In this document: piece by piece, positions 1 through 8,191 of the stretch
Layout: every line of letters begins with the position of its first letter
Numbering within the stretch: position 1 is the first letter of the stretch
Assembly (NCBI GenBank): GCA_000434215.1
Contig: HF999746.1
Coordinates: 145,772 to 165,008 of the forward strand
Direction of reading: 5' to 3'
DNA: 19,237 bases
Source: Bacteroides sp. CAG:144
Lineage (GTDB): Bacteria > Bacteroidota > Bacteroidia > Bacteroidales > UBA11471
Position numbers and translations under genes: made by a program
Notes under the pieces: generated by a model
What the model was told of the DNA's origin: nothing
What the model saw: only the letters and a program-made list of their open reading frames with translations
The model's database searches: none

Positions 1-130
1 TTATTTCCCGATTTCGTGCAGCGATTATTTCAGATTTCTCAGTACCTCCCGGTACGATTGAGCGGAGGGTATCGGCGTATGGGAAATCGGAAAAAAGATA
101 TGGTCTGTCGGGGAGAAACTCGGAAGTGCA

Positions 131-164
131 TTTGTGGAAAGAAGATATTAAATTGTTATTTTTG
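131..164 (+). promoter_or_regulatory. Bacteroidota-type promoter for the cytidylyltransferase/SDR gene
   Basis: TTTG at 131-134 and TATTTTTG at 157-164 (fits TAnnTTTG) are separated by 22 bases, close to the spacing known for the Bacteroidota primary sigma factor. Transcription would start near 171, about 15 bases before the ATG at 186. This also argues against the in-frame upstream ATG at 126, which would lie upstream of the promoter. Confidence 0.6.
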
Positions 165-185
165 TACACATATAATCTCTGTACC

Positions 186-1556
186 ATGAGAAAAAATATA
201 GCTGTGATATTGGCCGGAGGCATCGGTAGCCGTTTGGGATTGTCCACACCCAAACAGTTTTTTAAGGTTGCTGGCAAGATGGTGGTCGAACATACGGTCG
301 ACGTTTTCGAGCACAATCCTCGCATCGATGAAATTGCCATTGTATCGAATCCTTTCTATGTCGCCGATTTTGAATCGATAATCATAAAAAACGGTTGGAA
401 AAAAGTGCTTAAAATACTCAAAGGAGGAGAGGAGCGCTATCATTCGAGCCTTTCGGCCATTCGGGCATATGAGGGCTGCGAAGTAAATCTTATTTTTCAT
501 GATGCCGTGCGACCGCTTGTAAGCCAGCGTATTCTCAACGATGTCATCGATGCTCTTGCCGATTATGAAGCCATCGATGTGGCAATGCCCGCGACCGATA
601 CCATTATACAGACCGATGGGGATTTTATCGAATCGATTCCCGACCGCAGCCGGCTGAGGCGCGGACAGACACCGCAGGCCTTCCGACTCGAAACGATACG
701 GAAGGCTTATGATATAGCATTGAAAGACCCGGCATTCAAGGTTACCGACGATTGCGGAGTTGTCGTGAAATATCTGCCTGATGTACCCGTGTATGTGGTA
801 ATGGGGGAGGAGAGCAATATGAAGTTGACGTACAAAGAAGACACCTATTTGCTCGACAAGTTTTTTCAGTTACGTAAAAGCGAACTCGGACATGGTCCTA
901 TTGACAGCAAATCGTTGGATGGGAAAGTTACCGTCGTTTTCGGTGGCAGTTATGGAATCGGAGCCGACGTGGTAAAAGTGTTGCAGGCACATAAGGTTCT
1001 CGTTTATAGTTTTTCCCGGACACAGGGCGGTGTCGATGTCGGCGACAAAGATACGGTAACCCGAGTACTCGAAGATGTTTTTGCCGAGACGGGTCGTATC
1101 GATTATGTCATCAATACTGCGGGATTGCTGAATAAGCAACCTCTTGTGAGTTGCGATTATCGCACGATATGCGAGGCAGTGAATACCAATTATATGGGAA
1201 CGGTAAATGTGGCTGTGGCCTCTTATCCTTACCTGAAAGAGAGCAAAGGCAAATTGCTGTTTTTTACTTCCAGCTCATATACACGGGGCAGAGCCTTTTA
1301 TAGTATTTATTCGTCGACCAAAGCCGCTATCGTGAACTTCGTGCAAGCGATTGCGCAGGAATGGGAACCGTTTGGTATAAGCGTGAATTGCATTAATCCC
1401 GAACGTACAAAGACGCCTATGCGGATACACAATTTCGGTGTCGAACCCGACGATACGTTGCTGCCCTCCGAAAAAGTTGCCGAAGTTACCGTGCAATCTT
1501 TGCTCTCTGATTTTACGGGGCAGGTTATAGATGTGAAAAAGAACGAATATGAGTAA
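186..1556 (+). CDS. Bifunctional cytidylyltransferase / short-chain reductase (probable CDP-ribitol synthase)
   Basis: A 456-residue fusion. Residues 1-225 form an IspD/TarI-type cytidylyltransferase: nucleotide-binding LAGGIGSRLG (9-18) with PKQF (22-25), HDAVRP (105-110), QTPQAF (161-166). Residues about 245-456 form a short-chain dehydrogenase with Rossmann GGSYGIG (253-259), NTAG (310-313), a serine cluster near 361-364 and the catalytic YSSTK (375-379), so the reductase looks intact. Haemophilus Bcs1/Acs1 has this two-domain plan and makes CDP-ribitol from ribulose 5-phosphate, NADPH and CTP; in TarI/TarJ the two activities are separate. Ribitol as the product is inferred from this plan and from the neighbouring licD. 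The ATG at 186 was chosen because family homology starts there and a good promoter lies just upstream; the ATG at 126 would add 20 unlike residues. It overlaps the next gene by 8 bases, so the two are surely co-transcribed. A plain isoprenoid IspD is less likely because of the SDR fusion. Confidence 0.85.
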   Translation: MRKNIAVILAGGIGSRLGLSTPKQFFKVAGKMVVEHTVDVFEHNPRIDEIAIVSNPFYVADFESIIIKNGWKKVLKILKGGEERYHSSLSAIRAYEGCEVNLIFHDAVRPLVSQRILNDVIDALADYEAIDVAMPATDTIIQTDGDFIESIPDRSRLRRGQTPQAFRLETIRKAYDIALKDPAFKVTDDCGVVVKYLPDVPVYVVMGEESNMKLTYKEDTYLLDKFFQLRKSELGHGPIDSKSLDGKVTVVFGGSYGIGADVVKVLQAHKVLVYSFSRTQGGVDVGDKDTVTRVLEDVFAETGRIDYVINTAGLLNKQPLVSCDYRTICEAVNTNYMGTVNVAVASYPYLKESKGKLLFFTSSSYTRGRAFYSIYSSTKAAIVNFVQAIAQEWEPFGISVNCINPERTKTPMRIHNFGVEPDDTLLPSEKVAEVTVQSLLSDFTGQVIDVKKNEYE

Positions 1557-2382
1557 TCCCAATCTTTCGGCTTATGTGGCCGATCATTTGCGTGCTTGCC
1601 AGTTGAAACAGCTTTCGATACTCGAAGAGGTCGATCGCATTTGTAAGAAACACGGTATCGGTTATTGGCTTGATGGCGGTAGTCTGCTGGGTGCTGTGCG
1701 TCATGGCGGGTTTATTCCCTGGGACGACGATATTGATATAGGTATGACGAAGTCCGATTTGGAACGTTTTGAAAAAATTGCTCCGGCAGAATTGCCCGAA
1801 ACTCTTTTTTTACAGACACGCCGTAGTGATCCCGCTCACAAAAGTTCTGTTGTGAAAATACGCGATAGAAATTCTCTTTATATCGAAGATGCCGATTTTT
1901 TCAAGTCCGATTATGAAAAAGGTCTTTTTATCGATATTTTCCCTTTTGTATCGTGCCCGTCGATGCCTAAGTCGTTGGTGAAGCGGCTGGGGCATGGCGT
2001 TTCTATTGCGCACCTTATCTTACACAGGGCACATTACTATTCGCTTCGTTCTTTTGCGGAATTTTTTTATTTCGGGGGTAAATATCTCCTTTATAGAGGG
2101 CTATGGGGTATTTTAAAGCCTTTTTTCCCGAAAAGAACGTATATTTCCAATATCGTAATTCAAAACTGGTATGGGACAAGACATCGGAAAGATTCTGTTT
2201 TCCCGCTTTCCGAAATTATGTTTGAAGGAAGAAATTTCAATGCACCGGCCGATCCAGATGCTTATCTTCGGGATTTGTATCGGGACTATATGACAATTCC
2301 CCCCGAGGGCAAACGTAAAATACATGCCGTTTACCTTCACCCCGATTTGAAACAAGATATTCCCGATACGTCAGCAGAGTGA
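1549..2382 (+). CDS. LicD/FKRP-family phosphotransferase
   Basis: 277 residues of the LicD family, cytoplasmic nucleotidyltransferase-fold enzymes that move a phosphoalditol or phosphocholine group from a CDP-activated donor to a sugar. The hallmark run is at 42-66: DGGSLLGAVRH (42-52), then GGFIPWDDDID (53-63), where the clustered aspartates after Trp58 bind metal. Second conserved part KSSVVKIRD lies near 97-105. No signal peptide. Its start is inside the end of the upstream fusion gene (8-base overlap), which points to translational coupling and to the CDP-alditol made by that enzyme as the donor. Phosphocholine is the other well-known LicD substrate, but no choline uptake or kinase gene is visible. 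The acceptor glycan is unknown. Confidence 0.85.
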   Translation: MSNPNLSAYVADHLRACQLKQLSILEEVDRICKKHGIGYWLDGGSLLGAVRHGGFIPWDDDIDIGMTKSDLERFEKIAPAELPETLFLQTRRSDPAHKSSVVKIRDRNSLYIEDADFFKSDYEKGLFIDIFPFVSCPSMPKSLVKRLGHGVSIAHLILHRAHYYSLRSFAEFFYFGGKYLLYRGLWGILKPFFPKRTYISNIVIQNWYGTRHRKDSVFPLSEIMFEGRNFNAPADPDAYLRDLYRDYMTIPPEGKRKIHAVYLHPDLKQDIPDTSAE

Positions 2383-2412
2383 AAGATGTCTGTAATAAGG
2401 AGGTTGGTATTC

Positions 2413-3540
2413 TTATCTCAACGCATTCAATATCCTTTCGCAAGCGTGTCCGTCTCCGTAAGGATTGTAACTTTCTGACATTTGCCGGTAAACGTCCTCA
2501 TTTTGCAGCAAGAGGGTAACGTTGTCCACAATGGCCGAAGTATTCGTACCCACCAATTTTACGGTTCCTGCCTCTACTGCCTCAGGGCGTTCGGTTGTGT
2601 CTCGCATGACCAAAACCGGTTTCCCCAGTGAGGGCGCTTCTTCTTGTACACCGCCGCTGTCGGTCAACAATAAGGTTGAGTGCTGCATGGCATAGACAAA
2701 AGGCAGGTAGTCGAGAGGTGAGATAAGATATATGTTGGGTGTGTTCGAGAGTAATTCGTAAACAGGTTTTTGTACATTCGGATTCAAATGTACCGGGTAG
2801 ACGATGTCCATATCGGGGTGTTCCGAGGCTATTTGCCGAATAGCTTTGCAAATGTGCAAGAAGCCCTCTCCGAAATTTTCACGACGATGTCCCGTAACCA
2901 AGATATAAGGACGTTTGCCGATTGTGTAACCTTTTGCTTGAAGCTCTTTTTCTGTGGCCTCTTTTATATGGGGCTTTTTGTCGAAAATGCTTGTTGCCAT
3001 CAATAAAGCGTCGATGACGGTGTTCCCGGTAACGAAAATTTTTTCGTCGGATATATTTTCTTTCAACAAGTTCTGACGCGATTTCTCGGTCGGAGCGAAG
3101 TAATACGTGCAGATTCGGTCGGTAACTTGGCGATTCATTTCCTCGGGCCAAGGCGAGAGCATATTGTAGGTACGCAAGCCAGCTTCGACGTGTCCTACGG
3201 GAATCTGTTGGTAAAAAGCGGCAATGGCAGCTGCCGTAGAAGTTGTCGTATCGCCGTGTACCAACACGATGTCGGGACGGAAGTCTTTGAGTACGTCGCG
3301 TAACCCCAGCAGAACTCGGGAAGTGATGTCGTACAAGTCCTGATTGGGTGCCATGATGTTTAAGTCGTATTCGGGTACGATGTCGAATACCTCCAATATC
3401 TGATCCAGCATTTGGCGGTGTTGTGCGGTAACGCACACTCTTGTCTCGAAATGTTCCGAGTCTTTTTGAAAGGCTTTTACCAATGGAGCCATTTTTATGG
3501 CTTCGGGGCGGGTTCCGAATACAAACAATACTTTTTTCAT
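2413..3540 (-). CDS. wecB: UDP-N-acetylglucosamine 2-epimerase (non-hydrolysing)
   Basis: 375 residues, normal length for the family, which interconverts UDP-GlcNAc and UDP-ManNAc in the cytoplasm. Visible family motifs: [13 protein letters not shown] (8-20), [10 protein letters not shown] (38-47), VHGDTTTS with Asp97, GHVEAGLRT with Glu119, WPEEMNRQ with Glu133, [10 protein letters not shown] with His218, and the UDP-binding run [15 protein letters not shown] near 295-310. It starts 34 bases after the stop of wecC on the same strand, so the two form an operon that would turn UDP-GlcNAc into UDP-ManNAcA for a surface polysaccharide. It converges with licD across only 30 bases, and I see no terminator between them. 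A hydrolysing epimerase is unlikely because there is no kinase fusion and the fit to WecB/MnaA is close. Confidence 0.93.
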   Translation of the reverse strand: MKKVLFVFGTRPEAIKMAPLVKAFQKDSEHFETRVCVTAQHRQMLDQILEVFDIVPEYDLNIMAPNQDLYDITSRVLLGLRDVLKDFRPDIVLVHGDTTTSTAAAIAAFYQQIPVGHVEAGLRTYNMLSPWPEEMNRQVTDRICTYYFAPTEKSRQNLLKENISDEKIFVTGNTVIDALLMATSIFDKKPHIKEATEKELQAKGYTIGKRPYILVTGHRRENFGEGFLHICKAIRQIASEHPDMDIVYPVHLNPNVQKPVYELLSNTPNIYLISPLDYLPFVYAMQHSTLLLTDSGGVQEEAPSLGKPVLVMRDTTERPEAVEAGTVKLVGTNTSAIVDNVTLLLQNEDVYRQMSESYNPYGDGHACERILNALR

Positions 3541-3574
3541 GACATATTTGTCCTCTTTGCGGGTAAATGTTCTG

Positions 3575-4777
3575 TTATTTACGTACGCCGCAAAAATCTA
3601 ATTCTATTTTTTTGTTGTCTTTGGGTAATTCTAAGAATGGTGTATGGCGCACGAGCCATACAATGATATCGGCTTTTGCATAAGCCTCTTTGCTGTCGGT
3701 CAGGTTGAAACTGGTGTGTGTCGATATATTGGGCTCCACAATCAGTACATCGGCACGGGCTTCGGAGATGATCCGGGAGGCAATGTATTTGGCCGGCGAT
3801 TCGCGAAGGTCGTCGATGTTCGGTTTGAATGCAAGACCCATGCAGGCAACAATCGGTTCGCGTCCGTTCTTTTCTACGAAATTACGGCACGTTTCCAATA
3901 CTTTATTGGCGCACCAGTCGGCTTTATAATCATTGGTTTCACGGGCACGTTTGATGAGTTGCGCCTGTTCTGGATAGTCCGATACGATAAACCACGGGTC
4001 TACGGCGATGCAATGACCGCCTACACCGCAGCCCGGTTGCAATATGTTGACTCTCGGGTGCTTGTTGGCAAGTTCTATCAATTCCCACACGTCGATTTTT
4101 GCTTTGTCGCAGATCATCGATAACTCGTTGGCAAAAGCTATTTGAGAATCGCGGGACGAATTTTCGGTGAGTTTGCACATTTCGGCTGTCCGGGCATTGG
4201 TACGATGGAGTTTACCCTGTACAAATGCCGAATAAAACTCTATGGCTTTTTCTGTCGATTCGGGATTGATACCGCCTATGACCCGGTCGTTGTGTACCAG
4301 CTCGTAGAGGGTGTTTCCCGGCAATACCCTCTCGGGACAGTAAGCTATGAATATTTTGTCTCGCAGCTCGGGGCGCTGGCGATATATCAGTTCGGCCATA
4401 CGTTCGGTCGTGAAGACGGGAGAGGTCGATTCTATGACGAAGAGGTCTCCCTCTTTCAGAAACGGGATAACCGAGCGTGTCGCCGATTCGACGTATGTGG
4501 TATCGGCACGGTGGTTTTGCTTGAAAGGGGTGGGAACGACAATGAAGAATGCGTCGGCTGCCTCGGGTTTGGATACAGCACGTAAATGACCGTTTTGTAC
4601 CGATTCCTTGACAACTTTGTCCAACTCGGGTTCTACGATATGTATTTCTCCCCGATTGATCGTTTCGACCACCGATGGATTCACATCGACACCTACCACA
4701 TCATATCCGTGATGGGCGGCTATGGCAGCTGTGGGTAAACCGATATATCCTAATCCTAAAAAAATGACTTTCTTCAT
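3575..4777 (-). CDS. wecC: UDP-N-acetyl-D-mannosaminuronate dehydrogenase
   Basis: 400 residues from the ATG at 4777. The NAD-dependent enzyme oxidises UDP-ManNAc twice to UDP-ManNAcA. N-terminal Rossmann motif [10 protein letters not shown] (7-16) followed by an acidic Asp31 in VGVDVNP; central helix with [10 protein letters not shown] (201-210); catalytic cysteine Cys256 in [13 protein letters not shown] (251-263); C-terminal UDP-binding domain with [15 protein letters not shown]. The open frame continues 45 codons upstream, but that part is basic, unlike the family and runs into the divergent promoter region, so I reject it. It is first in the wecC-wecB operon. Related UDP-sugar 6-dehydrogenases (Ugd, WbpO/TviB) are the alternatives, but the WecC-type GHCIAVDP run and the adjacent epimerase favour ManNAcA. 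Confidence 0.92.
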   Translation of the reverse strand: MKKVIFLGLGYIGLPTAAIAAHHGYDVVGVDVNPSVVETINRGEIHIVEPELDKVVKESVQNGHLRAVSKPEAADAFFIVVPTPFKQNHRADTTYVESATRSVIPFLKEGDLFVIESTSPVFTTERMAELIYRQRPELRDKIFIAYCPERVLPGNTLYELVHNDRVIGGINPESTEKAIEFYSAFVQGKLHRTNARTAEMCKLTENSSRDSQIAFANELSMICDKAKIDVWELIELANKHPRVNILQPGCGVGGHCIAVDPWFIVSDYPEQAQLIKRARETNDYKADWCANKVLETCRNFVEKNGREPIVACMGLAFKPNIDDLRESPAKYIASRIISEARADVLIVEPNISTHTSFNLTDSKEAYAKADIIVWLVRHTPFLELPKDNKKIELDFCGVRK

Positions 4778-4873
4778 TTTTGAATGCTGATGTCTTTGTA
4801 TTTTGTGTACGTGGCGGAATACTTTACCTGTGCGAGTGAGTCTTCGCACATAACGCCGTCCAATAAAATGGTG

Positions 4874-4881
4874 CAAAATTA
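4874..4881 (-). promoter_or_regulatory. -7 box for wecC-wecB
   Basis: On the minus strand this reads TAATTTTG, fitting TAnnTTTG. It lies about 97 bases upstream of the wecC ATG. No clear TTTG -33 element is seen at the expected distance, so support is moderate. Confidence 0.4.
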
Positions 4882-4896
4882 CAAATAAAATATGAT

Positions 4897-4932
4897 TTTG
4901 GAACTTTTTCATAGGGAAAAAAGGTATTTTTG
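4897..4932 (+). promoter_or_regulatory. Promoter for the GT4 glycosyltransferase
   Basis: TATTTTTG at 4925-4932 fits TAnnTTTG; TTTG at 4897-4900 lies 24 bases upstream, slightly long for the consensus spacing. It is divergent from the wecC promoter and about 20 bases ahead of the ATG at 4954. Confidence 0.45.
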
Positions 4933-4953
4933 CCGTATAAAATTATAGGAGGA

Positions 4954-6243
4954 ATGAGGGTACTGCTAGTCAATACATCGGAACGCACCGGAGGGGCGGC
5001 TGTTGCCGCCGGCCGGTTGATGGTTGCACTTCAAAAAAACGGTGTCGAGGTAAAGATGTTGGTTCGGGATAAGAGCTCCGGTAACTCCGATGTCGTAGCC
5101 GTAGGAAACCGTTTTCTCATGCAGTGGCGTTTTTTATGGGAACGCATAGTCGTGTGGGCGGCAAACCGTTTTAGGAAACATCACCTTTTTGCGGTCGATA
5201 TAGCCAATGCGGGAGTAGATATTACAAGTACGCCCGAGTTTAAGCAGGCCGATGTGATACATTTGCATTGGATAAATCAAGGAATGCTTTCGCTTCGGGA
5301 TATTCGGAGGGTTCTCGATTCGGGAAAGCCAGTTGTCTGGACGTTGCATGATTTGTGGCCGTGTACTGGGATTTGCCATTATCCGTCCCGTTGCATACAT
5401 TTTCACGACGTTTGCCACGACTGTCCTTACCTTTGGGGTGGAGGGAGCAGTCGCGATTTGTCCCGAAAAATTTTTCGACGGAAAGAAAAACTTTATCGCG
5501 GCCGGCATATAACGTTCGTCTCGTGCAGCCGCTGGTTGGGAACAGAGGCCTGCCGCAGCGCCCTTTGTGTCGGGCAGCATGTAACCAGCATTCCCAATCC
5601 CATCGATGTGGCGTTTTTCAAGCCGGGCGATAAAGATGAAGCCCGCCGGAGATGCGGTTTCCCGCTGGATAAAAAACTGCTGCTTTTCGGCTCTGTGAAA
5701 ATATCCGATGAACGGAAAGGCTTTGATTATCTGGTGGAAGCCTGCCGGATTCTCCTCGAAAAATATCTCGATATAAAAGAAAAATTGGCTGTTGTGGTAA
5801 TGGGTAAATGTTCGCAAGAACTCGAAGACCGTTTGCCGCTTGCCGTTTACTCTACCGGATATATCGAAGACGAAACCCGCATGGTGGATATATATAATGC
5901 GGCCGACGTCTTTGTCATACCCTCGCTCGAAGATAATCTGCCCAATACGATCATGGAGGCGATGGCTTGCGGTACTCCTTGCGTGGGATTCGATACGGGT
6001 GGGATACCCGAAATGATCGACCATGATGTCGATGGTTATGTGGCACGATATAAGTCGGCGCAAGACTTTGCGCACGGTATTTATACCTTGTTATATGACG
6101 TAAACCACAGGGCCTTTTCGCACGAAGCCCGGGAAAAAGTGCTTTCGGCTTACGCTCCCGATGTTGTGGCCGGCCGCTATATCGCTCTTTACCGCAACGA
6201 AATCGAGAAGTGTGGAACATGTGAAAAATCAAAGCCCTCTTAA
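4954..6243 (+). CDS. Glycosyltransferase family 4 (GT-B fold)
   Basis: 429 residues, cytoplasmic, no signal peptide. The N-terminal half begins MRVLLVNTSERTGGAAVAA, typical of Bacteroidota GT4 enzymes (GG near 13-14 contacts the nucleotide sugar). The middle has a cysteine/histidine-rich stretch, including FHDVCHDC, common in this subgroup. The C-terminal half carries the donor-binding region: PSLEDNLPNTIMEAMACG about 323-340, where the usual E-x7-E is D327-x7-E335. The ATG at 4954 is chosen over an in-frame TTG at 4930 that overlaps the -7 box. AGGAGG sits almost directly before the ATG, too close for a standard Shine-Dalgarno. The gene stands between the polysaccharide precursor genes and a housekeeping cluster. 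Sugar donor and acceptor cannot be told from sequence. Confidence 0.88.
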   Translation: MRVLLVNTSERTGGAAVAAGRLMVALQKNGVEVKMLVRDKSSGNSDVVAVGNRFLMQWRFLWERIVVWAANRFRKHHLFAVDIANAGVDITSTPEFKQADVIHLHWINQGMLSLRDIRRVLDSGKPVVWTLHDLWPCTGICHYPSRCIHFHDVCHDCPYLWGGGSSRDLSRKIFRRKEKLYRGRHITFVSCSRWLGTEACRSALCVGQHVTSIPNPIDVAFFKPGDKDEARRRCGFPLDKKLLLFGSVKISDERKGFDYLVEACRILLEKYLDIKEKLAVVVMGKCSQELEDRLPLAVYSTGYIEDETRMVDIYNAADVFVIPSLEDNLPNTIMEAMACGTPCVGFDTGGIPEMIDHDVDGYVARYKSAQDFAHGIYTLLYDVNHRAFSHEAREKVLSAYAPDVVAGRYIALYRNEIEKCGTCEKSKPS

Positions 6244-6268
6244 ATTTCACTGTTTCACTTATTATATT

Positions 6269-6276
6269 TACCTTTG
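6269..6276 (+). promoter_or_regulatory. -7 box ahead of the DUF1599 gene
   Basis: TACCTTTG fits TAnnTTTG and lies 21 bases before the ATG at 6298, just after the glycosyltransferase stop. No clear -33 TTTG is found, so this is a candidate start of the 6298-10110 transcription unit. Confidence 0.4.
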
Positions 6277-6297
6277 CGGGAGAAAAAAGCAACGCTT

Positions 6298-6840
6298 ATG
6301 TCCGATACTGTCGCACAATTTGAGAAAGTTATTTCTATCTGCCGGGATCTCTTTTCCCGCAAACTCGAAGATTACGGTGCGTCGTGGCGTATCATGCGTC
6401 CTTCGTCGCTGACCGACCAGATATATATCAAAGCTAAACGCATACGGAGTATCGAGGAAAAAGGCTCGTCGATGATCGACGAGGGAATACGATCCGAAAT
6501 CATCGGTATTGTCAACTATGGTATCATAGCTCTTATCCAGCTCGAACTGGGATATGCCGACCGTGTAGATATAACCAATGAAAAAGCCCTCGAACTGTAC
6601 GACAAATATATGACGGTAACCAAAAATCTCATGTATGCCAAGAATCACGATTATGACGAAGCGTGGCGAGGTATGCGTCCCTCGTCATATACCGATTTGA
6701 TTCTCATGAAAATATGCCGGACCAAACAAATCGAGAATCATGAGGGCGTTACGCAAGTTTCGGAAGGCGTAGATGCCAATTATATGGATATGATCAATTA
6801 TTCTCTTTTCGGATTGATAAAGATCGAATATGGTGAATAG
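6298..6840 (+). CDS. DUF1599 protein with two internal repeats
   Basis: 180 residues, no signal peptide or membrane segment, predicted all-helical. The protein is two copies of one unit: 22-84 (KLEDYGASWRIMRPSS ... EIIGIVNYGIIALIQLELG) and 115-178 (KNHDYDEAWRGMRPSS ... YMDMINYSLFGLIKIEYG). Both share DY-x2-(A/S)W, MRPSS-x-TD, a basic helix and a final NY helix. This is the layout of the DUF1599 family, which has been proposed on comparative grounds to be linked to nucleotide modification; no activity is established to my knowledge. The ATG at 6298 is preferred over an in-frame TTG at 6274 that sits in the -7 box. The stop overlaps the start of the next gene by 11 bases, so it is co-expressed with the DoxX-like protein. 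Confidence 0.8.
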   Translation: MSDTVAQFEKVISICRDLFSRKLEDYGASWRIMRPSSLTDQIYIKAKRIRSIEEKGSSMIDEGIRSEIIGIVNYGIIALIQLELGYADRVDITNEKALELYDKYMTVTKNLMYAKNHDYDEAWRGMRPSSYTDLILMKICRTKQIENHEGVTQVSEGVDANYMDMINYSLFGLIKIEYGE

Positions 6841-8176
6841 ATCGGCACGTACTCTATGGCTGCGGAACATACAGCCGACGTTTGTCGTATTGGCACGGTT
6901 GGTTGTCGGTGCGACATTTGTCTTTTCGGGATTTGTCAAGTCGGTCGATCCTATGGGTACGTCGTTGAAGATACGGGAGTATTTGTCGGCGTTCGAGCTC
7001 GATTACATAATGCCCATATCTCTTTTTCTGGCTATGTGCATAGGCGTGTATGAATTGGTGTTGGGCGTGAATACGCTTTTCGGCTCTTACCGACGGGTAA
7101 CGTCGATCTTGCTATTTCTCACGATGCTTGTCATGACGCCGCTTACATTGTATTTGGCGCTTGCCGATCCGATCAGCGATTGCGGTTGTTTCGGCGAAGC
7201 CGTGTATCTTACCCATTGGCAGTCGTTCTCCAAAAATGTCGTTTTACTGTTGTTGACGGTTTTCCTTCTTCGCTGCAATCATCGTCTCAGGGGAGTGTAT
7301 CATAAAGAAATTCAGTCGTTGACGGTATATTTTGTCGTGCTTTTTGCCGTAGGAATGTCGTTGTATGCTTATTATTTCCAGCCGGTATTCGATTTCCGTC
7401 CGTATAAGTTGGGTACGAATATAGAAGAGGCCATTTCGCTCGAAGCGTTCGACGAGCCGCGATATGTATACCGGAATGGCGATGTTCGCGCCGAGTTTAC
7501 CGTAGACGAACTTCCGTCGGATACGGCTTGGCATTTTGTCGAGCGCATAGATGCTCCCGCGCCGTCGGTGCACAGTATTCAGAATTTTGTGGTTTATGAC
7601 GGCGAAGATGATATTACCGAGGCGATACTTTCCGATCCGAATTATACGTTCTTGATTTTGTCCCCCTCTCTCAGTGCGGCCGAAAGCAGTGTCATCGATA
7701 AAATCGACGAGCTTTACGATTATACGCAGGAGTACGGGTATAACCTCTATTGCCTTACGGCTTCCTCGCCCGAGGAGATCGCCGAATGGCAGGACAACAC
7801 GGGAGCCGATTACCCCTTTTATTCGATGGACGCATCGACCATACAGACGATTGTACGGGGAAATCCCGGCATTGTTCTGTTGCATGATGGCGTTATCGTG
7901 CAAAAAGTGCGTCCGGTGCATTTGCCCGAAGAAGCAGAGTTGAATGCCCCGCTCGACGAATTGCCTTTCGGCCAGCTCAGGCCATACACATTTCGGCGTC
8001 CGCTATTGACGGTATTGGTGGTATTTTTCGTGCCGATGTTGCTGTTGCTGCTTACCTCGAAGACTGTCGAAGCCTATGTCGTGCAGGCGAGGGTGCGCCG
8101 TGTCGCCCGGTTGCGGAAAATAAGAGAAGCCGTCATGGAAAAAAATCGTAAAAATAAAGAAGAGAACCAATTATAA
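6830..8176 (+). CDS. DoxX/MauE-like membrane protein with periplasmic thioredoxin-like part (BT_3928-like)
   Basis: 448 residues. Membrane segments are seen near 17-35, 60-82, 90-112, 133-148 and 164-182, and a last one near 408-428 followed by a basic tail (RRVARLRK..., rich in Lys/Arg/Asn). The N-terminal bundle contains VFSGFVKSVDP (31-41) and the paired-cysteine motif DCGCFG (117-122), typical of the DoxX/MauE group. The 185-405 stretch looks periplasmic and ends in a thioredoxin-like strand (NPGIVLLHDGVIVQK) but has no CxxC. Known relatives in Bacteroidota sit in the same gene order before tpiA; a role in envelope redox handling is inferred only. It overlaps the upstream gene by 11 bases; a GTG at 6833 is an alternative start. 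Confidence 0.78.
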   Translation: MVNRSARTLWLRNIQPTFVVLARLVVGATFVFSGFVKSVDPMGTSLKIREYLSAFELDYIMPISLFLAMCIGVYELVLGVNTLFGSYRRVTSILLFLTMLVMTPLTLYLALADPISDCGCFGEAVYLTHWQSFSKNVVLLLLTVFLLRCNHRLRGVYHKEIQSLTVYFVVLFAVGMSLYAYYFQPVFDFRPYKLGTNIEEAISLEAFDEPRYVYRNGDVRAEFTVDELPSDTAWHFVERIDAPAPSVHSIQNFVVYDGEDDITEAILSDPNYTFLILSPSLSAAESSVIDKIDELYDYTQEYGYNLYCLTASSPEEIAEWQDNTGADYPFYSMDASTIQTIVRGNPGIVLLHDGVIVQKVRPVHLPEEAELNAPLDELPFGQLRPYTFRRPLLTVLVVFFVPMLLLLLTSKTVEAYVVQARVRRVARLRKIREAVMEKNRKNKEENQL

Positions 8177-8191
8177 TAACTTAGAATCATT

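Noticed and set aside
126..185. Twenty-codon upstream extension of the cytidylyltransferase/SDR gene.
   Set aside because: It starts upstream of the promoter and family homology begins at the ATG at 186.
1..189. Frame 1 of the plus strand is open from the window edge to a TGA at 187-189.
   Set aside because: The translation is rich in Arg, Cys and Lys without family resemblance, and a good promoter (131-164) lies inside it. No gene can be supported in 1-185.
2383..2412. Looked for a terminator between the converging licD and wecB genes.
   Set aside because: No stem-loop with a U tract is visible in this 30-base gap.
5134..6075. 313-codon open frame on the minus strand inside the GT4 gene.
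   Set aside because: Fully antisense to a clear glycosyltransferase and no recognisable motifs.
7244..7921. 225-codon minus-strand open frame within the DoxX-like gene.
   Set aside because: Antisense shadow of a gene with clear membrane and thioredoxin-like features.
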